45,029 nucleotides of DNA. Source: Candidatus Competibacteraceae bacterium (lineage in GTDB: Bacteria > Pseudomonadota > Gammaproteobacteria > Competibacterales > Competibacteraceae). The notes under the pieces were generated by a model. It ran no database searches. It was given only the letters and a program-made list of their open reading frames with translations, and was not told where the DNA came from. The translations under genes and the position numbers were made by a program. The stretch lies in the NCBI GenBank assembly GCA_003989065.1, contig RXIW01000023.1:1-45029 (forward strand), written 5' to 3'. Each line of letters starts with the position of its first letter. The stretch's first letter is position 1. Positions 9,201 through 16,238 of this stretch are shown one piece after another.

Positions 9201-10183
9201 TCGTCCTCTGCTGCCACTCCCTCGTCCTCTTCGTCCTCTTCGTCTTCCTCCTCGTCTTCTGCAGCAGCTTCCTCTTCTTCTACATCCTCTTCAGCGCTTT
9301 CCGCCGCGACTTCATCGATAACGACTTCTTCGGCTTCGGCTTCGGCTTCGGCTTCGGCTTCGGCTTCGGCTTCAAATACGGGGGCAGCCGTTTCTTCAGC
9401 AATTACCAGCGTTTCTTCAATTGCCGACGCCGTTGCAGAAGTTTCCTCCTCATGCGTCGTTTCCATCACTACTGCGGGCAGTTGTTCCAGTTCGACGGCT
9501 TCGGCAATTTCAATGTCCCCGATGGTCACTGGCGCGGATTCGACCGCCAGCGTCATCTCCGGCTCCACAGCTGGCGCTTGTTCGATCAGAACAGGCGTTG
9601 GCGCTACCGGAACGATTGGCTCTACCACGAAGGGCTGTTCGGCCGGTTCCAGCGTTTCCACGGCCGGTACGGTCGCCATTTCCTCGACCGGTTCCGCGGC
9701 AACGACGGGGAATTCATCTGCCACGCGGGCCATTCCTTCCGCCTCGGCGAATGCGCCCTGTTCGGCTGGCGTTGCCCCCAGCGCCAACAAGCCGCGCAAC
9801 TCGTCAGCGGCATCTGCCGCCAACGGCGTCGCCCAAGCCGGATTGGATAAATGCTCGATCAAGGGTTCACTGCCGACGGAGTCGTCGATATCGCCGAGGT
9901 AACCGATCGCCAGCAGCGGCCATTCCTCCAGTCGCTCCCGTTCGGCATCGCTGAGAGGGCCGCCACGACGATTCAACTCCGCCAAGCGCTGGTCGAACAG
10001 CCGGCAAACCTGCTGCAAACCGCGCAGGCCCATATTGCCCGCCGTCAGACCGACGCGTCCCAGCTGTTCGGCGTAATGGCGCATGCCTTCGGCGATTCCC
10101 TCCTCATCCAGTACCTCCAAAATACCGAGCACTTCGGCAATTTCCGCTTCCAACGCCGCGACTTGGTCTTCCGATACGAGCAT
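6281..10183 (-). CDS. chpA: ChpA-like hybrid chemosensory histidine kinase
   Basis: A 1300-residue CheA-type kinase of the Pil-Chp system, controlling type IV pili. Order of domains: an N-terminal helical domain (1-135), a Pro/Glu-rich linker, a very acidic low-complexity tract (270-350), a second copy of the N-terminal domain (358-503), one canonical Hpt domain with H576 in AHTLKG, dimerisation helices, an ATPase domain (HILRNAVDHG near 886-895; DDGAGLD 930-936; GRGIGMD 981-987), a CheW-like domain (about 1020-1155) and a receiver with phospho-acceptor D1230 and K1282. P. aeruginosa ChpA is nearly twice as long with many Hpt modules; here only one Hpt is intact. It lies between pilJ and two CheW genes. 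The start ATG (10183) needs no revision. Confidence 0.9.
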   Translation of the reverse strand: MLVSEDQVAALEAEIAEVLGILEVLDEEGIAEGMRHYAEQLGRVGLTAGNMGLRGLQQVCRLFDQRLAELNRRGGPLSDAERERLEEWPLLAIGYLGDIDDSVGSEPLIEHLSNPAWATPLAADAADELRGLLALGATPAEQGAFAEAEGMARVADEFPVVAAEPVEEMATVPAVETLEPAEQPFVVEPIVPVAPTPVLIEQAPAVEPEMTLAVESAPVTIGDIEIAEAVELEQLPAVVMETTHEEETSATASAIEETLVIAEETAAPVFEAEAEAEAEAEAEAEEVVIDEVAAESAEEDVEEEEAAAEDEEEDEEDEEDEGVAAEDEEDKEDEGAAAEDEEDEEDEEDEVVQIMGASDSAQQELLEILCAEIVQLAEAAAEILGLAESAESTTAARAEALSGYAENLERLGEASASIGLAGLQQVCGCLQANLSALAAQQQPVRAEQREVVEIWPDLALNYLGALADRAVCTALATHLQDVRWPQPLATEETGPLIDLLATSKLVLEVPETETRPQQARPEDVSLALPADVNQELLDGLLQELPNQAAEFSASIQRLASGNGVLKDMEVAQRIAHTLKGAGNTVGVRGIATLTHYVEDILQALSKHGVLPNRPLAETLLDAADCLETMSEALLGMSAPPVQAMSVLQQVLDWANRIDRTGIPTGNEIPEPTPDLAETATADEAASAEAPQSTTVPEVTLRVPAHLVDDVLRLVGESIILTGQVQERIRKTVAQTRAVMGQNRLFQQLTMELEQLIDVRNVSSPLSRSMQRGDFDPLELEQYNELNTVTHRLVEAAVDTRELGRAIEENLATLDALLVDQGRLHRDNQEAVLRTRMVPVQTVVPRLQRSVRQTCRLVDKEADLAVHGADTLIDSNVLNNMVDPLMHILRNAVDHGIEAQDQRKRLGKPPAGRIELHILREGNNIVIRCQDDGAGLDLAAVRRTAVERGLITSDKMLDEDELSRLILLPGFSTRGETTQTSGRGIGMDVVYTQLLAMKGSLRIQTKTGKGCLMELRLPVTLISTHALLVREHSQMYALSDRGIEQILYSGVGTIQTLGNVTTYRIGDDVYELTMLDTLLNLPTDRRTQTRTTPPVLLVREETGNVRAVLVQEIMDSRDLVVKRMGQYVPKLSGIVGATILGDGSVVPVLDLPELLRAPAAIQLARTAAPAALSAVSATHRPFVLAVDDSLSARRSLAQFVQDAGFEVRTARDGLEAIDIINGKRPDLVLADLEMPRMNGLELTAHLRANQATHALPVIMITSRSTEKHRREAETSGVNVYLTKPFVEDELLKHIHRLLQPA
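9132..9300. repeat. Degenerate CTCTTCGTC tract coding for acidic linker
   Basis: Tandem, imperfect units of CCTCTTCGT interrupted by two near-identical CTCTGCTGCC segments encode the Asp/Glu-Ala stretch of the ChpA-like kinase (about residues 295-350). All unit lengths are multiples of three, so slippage would change linker length, not reading frame. Confidence 0.8.
9331..9374. repeat. Hexanucleotide microsatellite (CGGCTT)n
   Basis: About seven perfect copies of CGGCTT, read on the minus strand as alternating Glu-Ala codons (residues about 270-285 of the ChpA-like kinase). Perfect copies at the DNA level point to recent slippage and probable length variation between strains. Confidence 0.9.
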
Positions 10184-10249
10184 GGCTGCTAAACCCCCGT
10201 GAACCGCACTGACCCCCTGTGGTGGCCGCCGTACAGCAGCGTTGCGCTG

Positions 10250-12043
10250 TTACGCCGGCAACCGAAACACGCGCACGGAGTCCAGCAAGTCTTTGGCGTA
10301 TTCCACCAGATTGGTGGTCTGGATGGTCTGTTCCTGCAATTGCTGACTGGTTTGGTGAGTGCTTTCCCGGATCTGCTGAGCGCGCTCCAGCAACTCGCCA
10401 TTGATGCGCACCTGATCCTGCGAGCGGGAGGCGATCTGTTGTACGGCGGTCACCAGCTCGGCAGTGGTCTCCTGGGTGCGTTTCATCTGATCGCCGGCCT
10501 GCTCGGCCAGCCGGCTGCCATCCACGACCTGGCTGATGGCGGCGTTCATGGCGTTCACCGTATCGGACGTTTCGAGCTGGATGTTGCTGACCAGGGTGGC
10601 GATCTGCGACGTGGCCTCGCGGGCGTTTTCCGCCAGTCGCTGCACTTCGTCGGCCACCACCGCGAAGCCGCGGCCCGCCTCACCGGCCGAAGCCGCGTGC
10701 ATACTGGCGTTCAGCGCCAGGATGTGGGTACGCTCGGCGATGGTGTTGATCAGGTTGACCACGCCGCTGATCTCCTGGGAGCGTTCGCCCAGTCGCTTGA
10801 TACGCTTTTCCGTCTCGCGGATGGTGTCGCGGGTGTTGTTGATGCCGATGACCGTATTGGTCACCGTTTGCAGCGCCGACTGGGTGGTCTTGATGGCGGT
10901 TTCGGCGGCAGCGTTGCAAGTCTGCGCCAACTGGGCGATCTGGCCCATGGCGTCCGCTGCGAAAGCCAGATCGACCGCGGTCTGCTCCACCGCTTGGCGT
11001 TCGCTTGCCGCCACGCTGATCACCGTATCGGACTGCATCTTCACCTTTTCGGAAGCGGTCGCCACTTCCTCGGAAATCTGGGTCACGCCCTGCAACACGC
11101 TGGCGGTTTCGGCCGTCAGCAGATTCAGCGCGTCGGCCACCGGGCCGGTCACGTCCTCGGTCACCGGCACCGTGATGGTCAGGTCTCTCTGGCTGAGCTG
11201 CGACACCGCTTGCAGAAGATTGATGATGGAATCGTTGAGCTGTTCGTTTTCACGTTCCGCCTGCACCAGGGCGTTCACCCGTTCATCCAACATCTGATCG
11301 AGCGATTGACCCAGTTCCGACAGTTCGTCGCCGCCGGTCAAACCGGTGCGCGCATCGTATTCGCCTTCGGCGACCTGTTTTACGGTCGACATCATGCGAT
11401 TGAGCGGATTCACGATGGCGCGATAGGTAGCGGTGCCCAAACCAAAGGCGATCACGATACCGAGCAAGGCGATGACCGCAATCACCACCGTAAAGGTATT
11501 ACTGGTGTCCCGCGCTGCTTTCAAATCCAGGGCGGAGCGTTCTTCGGTCTGGGTGGTGCTATCCAGCAGCGTCTTGAAGAAGGGATCGATTTGTGCATCG
11601 AGATCGTTACTGACGAAGAGGTTCAGCCGACCGCGATCCCGCGCCGCCAGCAGCTCTTCCACTTGCGCGAAAGTATCGTCGATCCCCTTTAAGGGAGTTT
11701 TGAACACCTTCTCCAATCGCGCCCGGTCGTTGGCGGACACCGAATCGAGATAGGATTTCCAGCCCTTCTCGAAATCGGTCTTGGCTGTCGACAAGGTTTC
11801 GTTACCCTTGTCCCAAGAGCTGGTGCCGCGCGCCACGCTATTGATCATGTTTAGAAATTCGGAACGCAGCGTTTCACCCAAGCGCCCCAGGGCGGCCTGT
11901 TCGGTTACCGATTGATTGATTTGGCTCACGGCATTACCGATGCGGGTCATGCCGAAATAGGCAACCAGCCCGATCGCCACCAGAATCACGAGTTGCACGA
12001 CCATCGTCAGTGTCAACCGCGCATTGATTTTCTGACCGCCCAT
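10250..12043 (-). CDS. pilJ: PilJ-like methyl-accepting chemotaxis receptor
   Basis: A 597-residue transmembrane chemoreceptor. TM1 spans about 12-32, then a periplasmic helical segment of about 150 residues, TM2 at about 183-204, a HAMP domain (205-255) and a long coiled-coil signalling domain. The tip around 438-462 (ERTHILALNASMHAASAGEA) is the PilJ version of the conserved receptor hairpin. In Pseudomonas PilJ senses surface contact through type IV pili and signals to ChpA, whose homologue follows here. A strong ribosome binding site (AAGGAGGT) sits 9 bases before the ATG. The ligand is unknown; the upstream gene for a periplasmic binding protein may supply it. Confidence 0.88.
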   Translation of the reverse strand: MGGQKINARLTLTMVVQLVILVAIGLVAYFGMTRIGNAVSQINQSVTEQAALGRLGETLRSEFLNMINSVARGTSSWDKGNETLSTAKTDFEKGWKSYLDSVSANDRARLEKVFKTPLKGIDDTFAQVEELLAARDRGRLNLFVSNDLDAQIDPFFKTLLDSTTQTEERSALDLKAARDTSNTFTVVIAVIALLGIVIAFGLGTATYRAIVNPLNRMMSTVKQVAEGEYDARTGLTGGDELSELGQSLDQMLDERVNALVQAERENEQLNDSIINLLQAVSQLSQRDLTITVPVTEDVTGPVADALNLLTAETASVLQGVTQISEEVATASEKVKMQSDTVISVAASERQAVEQTAVDLAFAADAMGQIAQLAQTCNAAAETAIKTTQSALQTVTNTVIGINNTRDTIRETEKRIKRLGERSQEISGVVNLINTIAERTHILALNASMHAASAGEAGRGFAVVADEVQRLAENAREATSQIATLVSNIQLETSDTVNAMNAAISQVVDGSRLAEQAGDQMKRTQETTAELVTAVQQIASRSQDQVRINGELLERAQQIRESTHQTSQQLQEQTIQTTNLVEYAKDLLDSVRVFRLPA

Positions 12044-12174
12044 GACAGCTTTTACCTCCTTCGGTGTTTGAATCCCGCCAAACTCGATCGGTCGGCTCGC
12101 ATGTTCCGGCCCTTTCGATGACGGCTATGGTAAATGCCCGCTGTTACCACATCTCACGCGTATGGCCCGAACTG

Positions 12175-13461
12175 CTATTTGAAGAGCGTTATCAGTTCCT
12201 GTGGCGAGATAGCGACAAATTGACCGTCGCGTAGATAGGTTGCCTGTACGAAATCGGAGCCCTGATTGCCGTTGATGAAATCGACTTTGAAACCGCCGAT
12301 GTCATAGGGTTGGCGATGCGCGGCTTTCAGAAAATTTTCCCGGGTCAATGGCCCATCGATCGCCTGCATGATCGCAACGAACAGCTTGCCGACGATATAG
12401 CTTTCGAGCGAGACGTAATTCAAGCCATTGCTTAATGCCTTGCGCGCTTCCACCACCACCGGCAGCGATGAATCGGGCGAAGGCACGACCTGGGTGGCGA
12501 TCACCTTGTCCGTTACGCTGTTCTCCTTGAGCAAGGTCACCAGGCGCTTGTCGGCCGCAGGCGAGGGCGAACTGAATATCCAGGGCTCGCCCTTGTTGTG
12601 GCTGGCGTAGCCGATGAAGGCAGCGGCTGGATCATAGACGGCCATGATGACCACCAATCGGCAATGGGTGCTACTGGCGGCTTCCCATTGCTTTAGCGAC
12701 AGATAGCCCTCGCGGGCGCTGGTGGTATCGCGCGGGTAGACGCCGACCGGGCCGATGCCATTTCGCTCCGGGTTTTTCCCCGGCATGTTCAAGAGCTGGT
12801 CCAGCTTGGCGACGAGCTGCTCCGTGCCCGCTTGCTTGGCCAGGGCAGCGCGGAATCCCTTGATGCCGCTCATGCCATAAGCATCGTTTTGCACGTAGGC
12901 GCAGACTTCAGTCGGTTTCACGCCTCCCGCCAGTGCGGCGTCGATCACGGTCTCCACTTCCTTGGCGTAGCTGGCGCGCACATTCAGCACATCGCCAGGC
13001 CCGGCAAACGCTGCCCCCGTATAAAATCCCAGCGCAGGTATCTTGTTCTCGGCCAGCATGGGTAAGACCGCCTCGGTGGTGGACGAGCCAAAGCTGTTCA
13101 CCATGGCGAATATACCCTTCCCGATCAACTGTTTCGCCGCTGCAACCGCCTTGACCGGATCGTAGAAGTCATTGACGGTGTCGAGCTCGATGGCGTGTTT
13201 CTGCACCGTTTGGCCCGCCAACGCCGCCTCCATCCCTTGTTTCATCGCGGCGCCGTATACCCGGTAATCGCCTTCCAACGGAAGGGTGGCTCCGATGCGG
13301 ATTGTCTTGCCGGTGACGCCGGTTTCCTCGGCCATGCTGCTCCAGGGGACGATCGCACACAGGCACAGCAACAGACCCAGCAGTGCCATTCCGCTCATGC
13401 AACGACGGCGGCCCTTTGTCATCACGCCAGCGGCGTCTTGGGAATCATCATAGATATGCAT
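12175..13461 (-). CDS. Periplasmic binding protein, Leu/Ile/Val type, within pil-chp operon
   Basis: A 428-residue type I periplasmic binding protein resembling branched-chain amino-acid receptors. After a basic N-region (TKGRRRC) and a hydrophobic signal core (MALLGLLLCLCAIV) the mature part begins near AEETGVTGKTIRIGATLPLEGD, typical of the LivJ family opening. Further family signs are DPVKAVAAAKQLI and the AMVNSFGSSTTEAVLPML segment. I chose ATG 13461 because GAGGAG lies 10 bases upstream; ATG 13422 would give a shorter signal peptide, and the frame extends 5' to 13557. No permease or ATPase genes for it exist here. It sits between pilI and pilJ, so a sensory role, presenting a ligand to the PilJ-like receptor, is inferred. 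Confidence 0.8.
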   Translation of the reverse strand: MHIYDDSQDAAGVMTKGRRRCMSGMALLGLLLCLCAIVPWSSMAEETGVTGKTIRIGATLPLEGDYRVYGAAMKQGMEAALAGQTVQKHAIELDTVNDFYDPVKAVAAAKQLIGKGIFAMVNSFGSSTTEAVLPMLAENKIPALGFYTGAAFAGPGDVLNVRASYAKEVETVIDAALAGGVKPTEVCAYVQNDAYGMSGIKGFRAALAKQAGTEQLVAKLDQLLNMPGKNPERNGIGPVGVYPRDTTSAREGYLSLKQWEAASSTHCRLVVIMAVYDPAAAFIGYASHNKGEPWIFSSPSPAADKRLVTLLKENSVTDKVIATQVVPSPDSSLPVVVEARKALSNGLNYVSLESYIVGKLFVAIMQAIDGPLTRENFLKAAHRQPYDIGGFKVDFINGNQGSDFVQATYLRDGQFVAISPQELITLFK

Positions 13462-13578
13462 TTGCGCGGTGCTCCTCGGGATGAGCTCACCAATCCCGTC
13501 AAAGTTCACGGTCATGTCTCTTGAGTTGGAATGACTCGAAACCATATTCCGAAACATCGTCTCCCTGGGCGGTGACGG

Positions 13579-14136
13579 TCACTCCGCTCCAGCCATACGA
13601 CCGCCTAGCGCCTGAAAGAACCCTTGATGATCGAATTCCAGCCACACGCCACCCTCCTGCGCATAGGCTTTGCTCGCATAGGCCCGCAATGCGGTCGGCA
13701 ACGGCGGCAACCGCGAGAGAACTTGCTGGGTGGAAGCCGTTTGCGGCAGGCCATCGATCAACAGGCCGACGGCCCTGTCGCCCTGATCCAGCACCATCAA
13801 CCAGCGCTTCTCCTGGCCCTGATCCGCTTTCAGCTCCAGGAACAATCTCACATCGAACACCGGCACCAGATTGCCACGCAGATTGACCAGCCCCAGCAAC
13901 CAGGGTGGGGTATTGGGCAGCGGAAAGATCGACGCCTTTTCCAGAACCTCGCTCACCGTATTGAGGCCCACCAGCAAACCGATATCACCGATCCGAAAGC
14001 CATACCGCGCGCGTTGCCGCTCGGCCAGTACGATGCCGGTGGTCATGCCCTGCGGCGGTTTGAATCGGTTGAGCGCCGCGCTGGGATTCAACCAGCGCTG
14101 GGGAGTTTTCATGGTATTGGCGTTCATGCTCCTCAA
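13579..14136 (-). CDS. pilI: PilI, CheW-type adaptor of the pilus chemosensory system
   Basis: A 185-residue cytoplasmic protein with one CheW domain: YGFRIGDIGLLVGLNTVSEV opens the domain, LLGLVNLRGNLVPVFDVRLFL is the conserved core, and the final strand is near VWLEFDHQGFF. PilI couples the PilJ receptor to the ChpA kinase. It follows pilH after only 15 bases and precedes the binding-protein gene, matching the gene order of Pil-Chp clusters. Confidence 0.85.
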   Translation of the reverse strand: MRSMNANTMKTPQRWLNPSAALNRFKPPQGMTTGIVLAERQRARYGFRIGDIGLLVGLNTVSEVLEKASIFPLPNTPPWLLGLVNLRGNLVPVFDVRLFLELKADQGQEKRWLMVLDQGDRAVGLLIDGLPQTASTQQVLSRLPPLPTALRAYASKAYAQEGGVWLEFDHQGFFQALGGRMAGAE

Positions 14137-14151
14137 CCACGACGGTCAGGT

Positions 14152-14517
14152 TTATGAAAAAGCCTTCAACTGGTCGATGATGGCATCGGCGGTATAGGGC
14201 TTGGTGACGAATGCCTTACCACCCTGCATCTGCGCCCACAGGCGATCCGCCCTCTGTTTCTTGCTAGTGACGAACACGACTGGAATATCCTTGGTCGTGC
14301 TTTCATTGCTCAGCAACCGGCAAGCGGCATAGCCATCCATGTCCGGCATGATGATATCCATGAAGATCAGATCAGGTTTCTCGGTCTTGGCTTTTTCGAC
14401 CGCTTCCTTCCCATCGGTCGCAGTCACCACGATACAACCCGCCTCGGTTACGATACTCTTGATATTGGCCAGCTCGGTGGGAGAATCATCGACGACAAGC
14501 ACTTTCCGAATTGACAT
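14152..14517 (-). CDS. pilH: PilH, single-domain response regulator
   Basis: A 121-residue CheY-like receiver and nothing else. The acidic pocket (VVDDS, D10 and D11), the phospho-acceptor D54 (FMDIIMPDMDG), T84 in VFVTSKK and K106 (FVTKPY) are all present. It matches the PilH branch, including the long loop SKKQRADRLWAQMQGGKAFV. In Pseudomonas PilH acts with PilG downstream of ChpA to set pilus extension and retraction. A clear ribosome binding site (GGAGG) precedes the ATG. Confidence 0.9.
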   Translation of the reverse strand: MSIRKVLVVDDSPTELANIKSIVTEAGCIVVTATDGKEAVEKAKTEKPDLIFMDIIMPDMDGYAACRLLSNESTTKDIPVVFVTSKKQRADRLWAQMQGGKAFVTKPYTADAIIDQLKAFS

Positions 14518-14598
14518 AGATACCTCCGTCTCAAATATTAATGTTGTTCAATTCAGTTCAGTATAGTGAAAATTAAAACTTCACCCGAGACAAGGCCA

Positions 14599-15402
14599 TT
14601 AAATTTTCAGATACTTCTTTACGACTTTTTGAAAAGAAGATTGCTTGACAGGCTTGGTCAGATAAGTATCGCACCCTGCCAACGCACCTTTGACTCGATC
14701 GAAAGGTGACGATTTGCTCGTCAACATGACAACCGGTATTTTTTTCTTGGCTTTATCTTTTTTGATGATCTTGCAAATCTGATAACCATCAATGCCTGGC
14801 AATACCACATCCAGGAAAATCAGATTGTAATTATTCCGAGCCAGCGACTCGAATGCCTGTTCACCTGATTCCACCGCATCGACCTGAATACCGAACAGCT
14901 TCAATTCCAATTCAATCTGCTTTCTGACCGTGCTGCTATCGTCCACCACCAATGCCGTGAAGCTCGATGGCTCCACCACTTCCACAGCCTTGGGTTGCTC
15001 CGCGCCGATGACTCGTTCTTGTGGAGGGTCCGTCGAAACTTGAGTGGCAACCTGATCCAGTACGCTGAGCACGCGGGTCGCGACAAAAGGCCGACGAACA
15101 GAATAAGGCCCGCTATTGGAAAGTGTTTCTTTCGCCACCATGACGGTCGGAAACCGCAGAGTCTTTCCATCTGCAGAAGACGATGAAGATGGATCCGGGC
15201 CAGCGCCACAAAAGGCGCTCCATTCAGCCATGGCTTTAGGATCTTCCGCATCGACCATCAAGATTTGGCTGGCTTGAGCGGCCGAAACCAGCGCATAAGT
15301 ATTGGCGCGGTAGAGAGAGAGCTTAAAGATATTTTTCAAGACATTCCGTTCAGTCTCGGGGATCCCGAACATAGCGACTGAAAAAGTTTTCTTATCACTC
15401 AT
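14599..15402 (-). CDS. PilG-like response regulator with extra N-terminal domain
   Basis: A 267-residue protein, first gene of the chemosensory operon. Residues 147-267 are a complete receiver: VVDDSS (D154, D155), phospho-acceptor D198 (FLDVVLPG), T228 and K250 (YLTKPV). Residues 1-130 form a domain I cannot name. Its strands (SVAMFGI, QILMVDAED, FPTVMVAK) and an end helix after RRPFVATRVLSVLDQV resemble a receiver that has lost its acidic residues. In Pseudomonas the first gene is pilG, a lone receiver, so this is a likely PilG counterpart with an added pseudo-receiver. An AT-rich promoter region lies upstream. Confidence 0.75.
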   Translation of the reverse strand: MSDKKTFSVAMFGIPETERNVLKNIFKLSLYRANTYALVSAAQASQILMVDAEDPKAMAEWSAFCGAGPDPSSSSSADGKTLRFPTVMVAKETLSNSGPYSVRRPFVATRVLSVLDQVATQVSTDPPQERVIGAEQPKAVEVVEPSSFTALVVDDSSTVRKQIELELKLFGIQVDAVESGEQAFESLARNNYNLIFLDVVLPGIDGYQICKIIKKDKAKKKIPVVMLTSKSSPFDRVKGALAGCDTYLTKPVKQSSFQKVVKKYLKI

Positions 15403-15820
15403 GGCGACACGCTCCCCAGCCTCTCGTCAACCCCAATCTCCACATTGAAATCTTTTGGCTCTCCAAGGAGGAACTATAGTCCCAAAGGCACTAAAAGCAA
15501 CATTTCAAATAATGGAAACATCATGCGACCTTGGATGTCATTCTAACCGAGCCGTTATTGCAAAATAATTAAGTTGTTGATTTTAATTTATTATTAATAC
15601 AATCATAGTGGCACGGCTGATATCGTGCCCACGGGGAGCCCGCCCAAAACCCATAAAATATTAGTACAGTAACATCAATAACGTGACTGTTCACCCAGAG
15701 CACTCGCCATCGATCGTACCATAAAAATAACACCGCTATCCCCGGACGAAGCGAGGCCAGAGCTGCGTGTCTCATCGCCGACTTCCCGGCCCTATCGACC
15801 GGGAGGCAGAACCAGTGCGC
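15403..15820. other. Intergenic region between chemosensory operon and fmdB
   Basis: No gene found. It holds the promoter candidate at 15473-15500, an AT-rich block at 15560-15605 and a hairpin at 15610-15629 (GGCACG, eight-base loop, CGTGCC) without a T-run. The last 100 bases form the 3' flank of the fmdB gene; a GC hairpin around 15784-15802 lacks a T-run, so a terminator is not clear. Confidence 0.4.
15473..15500 (-). promoter_or_regulatory. Candidate sigma-70 promoter of the chemosensory operon
   Basis: On the minus strand TTGCTT (15495-15500), a 16-base spacer and TATAGT (15473-15478) lie about 70 bases upstream of the first operon gene. Four of six -35 bases and five of six -10 bases match consensus. 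Placement fits; no experimental support. Confidence 0.45.
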
Positions 15821-16117
15821 TCAGGCAGTCGAAGCCGGCGTCGCGCAGGCGCCACAACCGCCTGCGCCATCACAGCTGCCACCGGCGCTGCTGTCGTTGG
15901 CCGGGGCATCGGTCTTGGCGATATTCTTCTGATTACCTTTCTTGAAGTCGGTCTCGTACCAACCGCTGCCCTTGAGCCGGAACCCGACTGCCGAAATCAG
16001 TTTCTTCAGCTGCGGCTCGCCACAGGCAGGACAGTCGGTCAATTCCGGATCGCTCATCTTCTGCATGGTTTCAAACTCATGGTGACAGGCTTGGCAACGG
16101 TATTCGTAAATCGGCAT
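15821..16117 (-). CDS. FmdB-family zinc ribbon protein
   Basis: A 98-residue protein of the FmdB/CxxC_CxxC_SSSS family. It starts MPIYEYRCQACHHEFE, the family signature, with zinc ligands C8, C11, C29 and C32 (CPACG). The tail is Gly/Ser-rich with three extra cysteines (GGSCDGAGGCGAC). The family is widespread and was named for a putative regulator of amidase/formamidase operons; its true role is not established. It stands alone, divergent from the ABC importer genes. Confidence 0.9.
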   Translation of the reverse strand: MPIYEYRCQACHHEFETMQKMSDPELTDCPACGEPQLKKLISAVGFRLKGSGWYETDFKKGNQKNIAKTDAPANDSSAGGSCDGAGGCGACATPASTA

Positions 16118-16238
16118 GGCGCACCTCGCAAGGGTTCAAGACAGTTTGGGGAATTTCAGCGAAATCGTATGGGGACAGGCAGACATGTTTTCAAGGCGAT
16201 GGTTCGGGGTCGGTAGGATTACGATTACACTATCTACC

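Noticed and set aside
8802..9902. 366-residue Ser/Ala-rich open frame opposite the ChpA-like kinase gene
   Set aside because: It is the mirror of the acidic repeats (Glu/Asp codons read as Ser on the other strand) and has no domain of its own.
10199..11692. 497-residue plus-strand open frame
   Set aside because: Antisense shadow of the pilJ-like gene; His/Gln/Gly-rich composition typical of reverse frames in GC-rich DNA.
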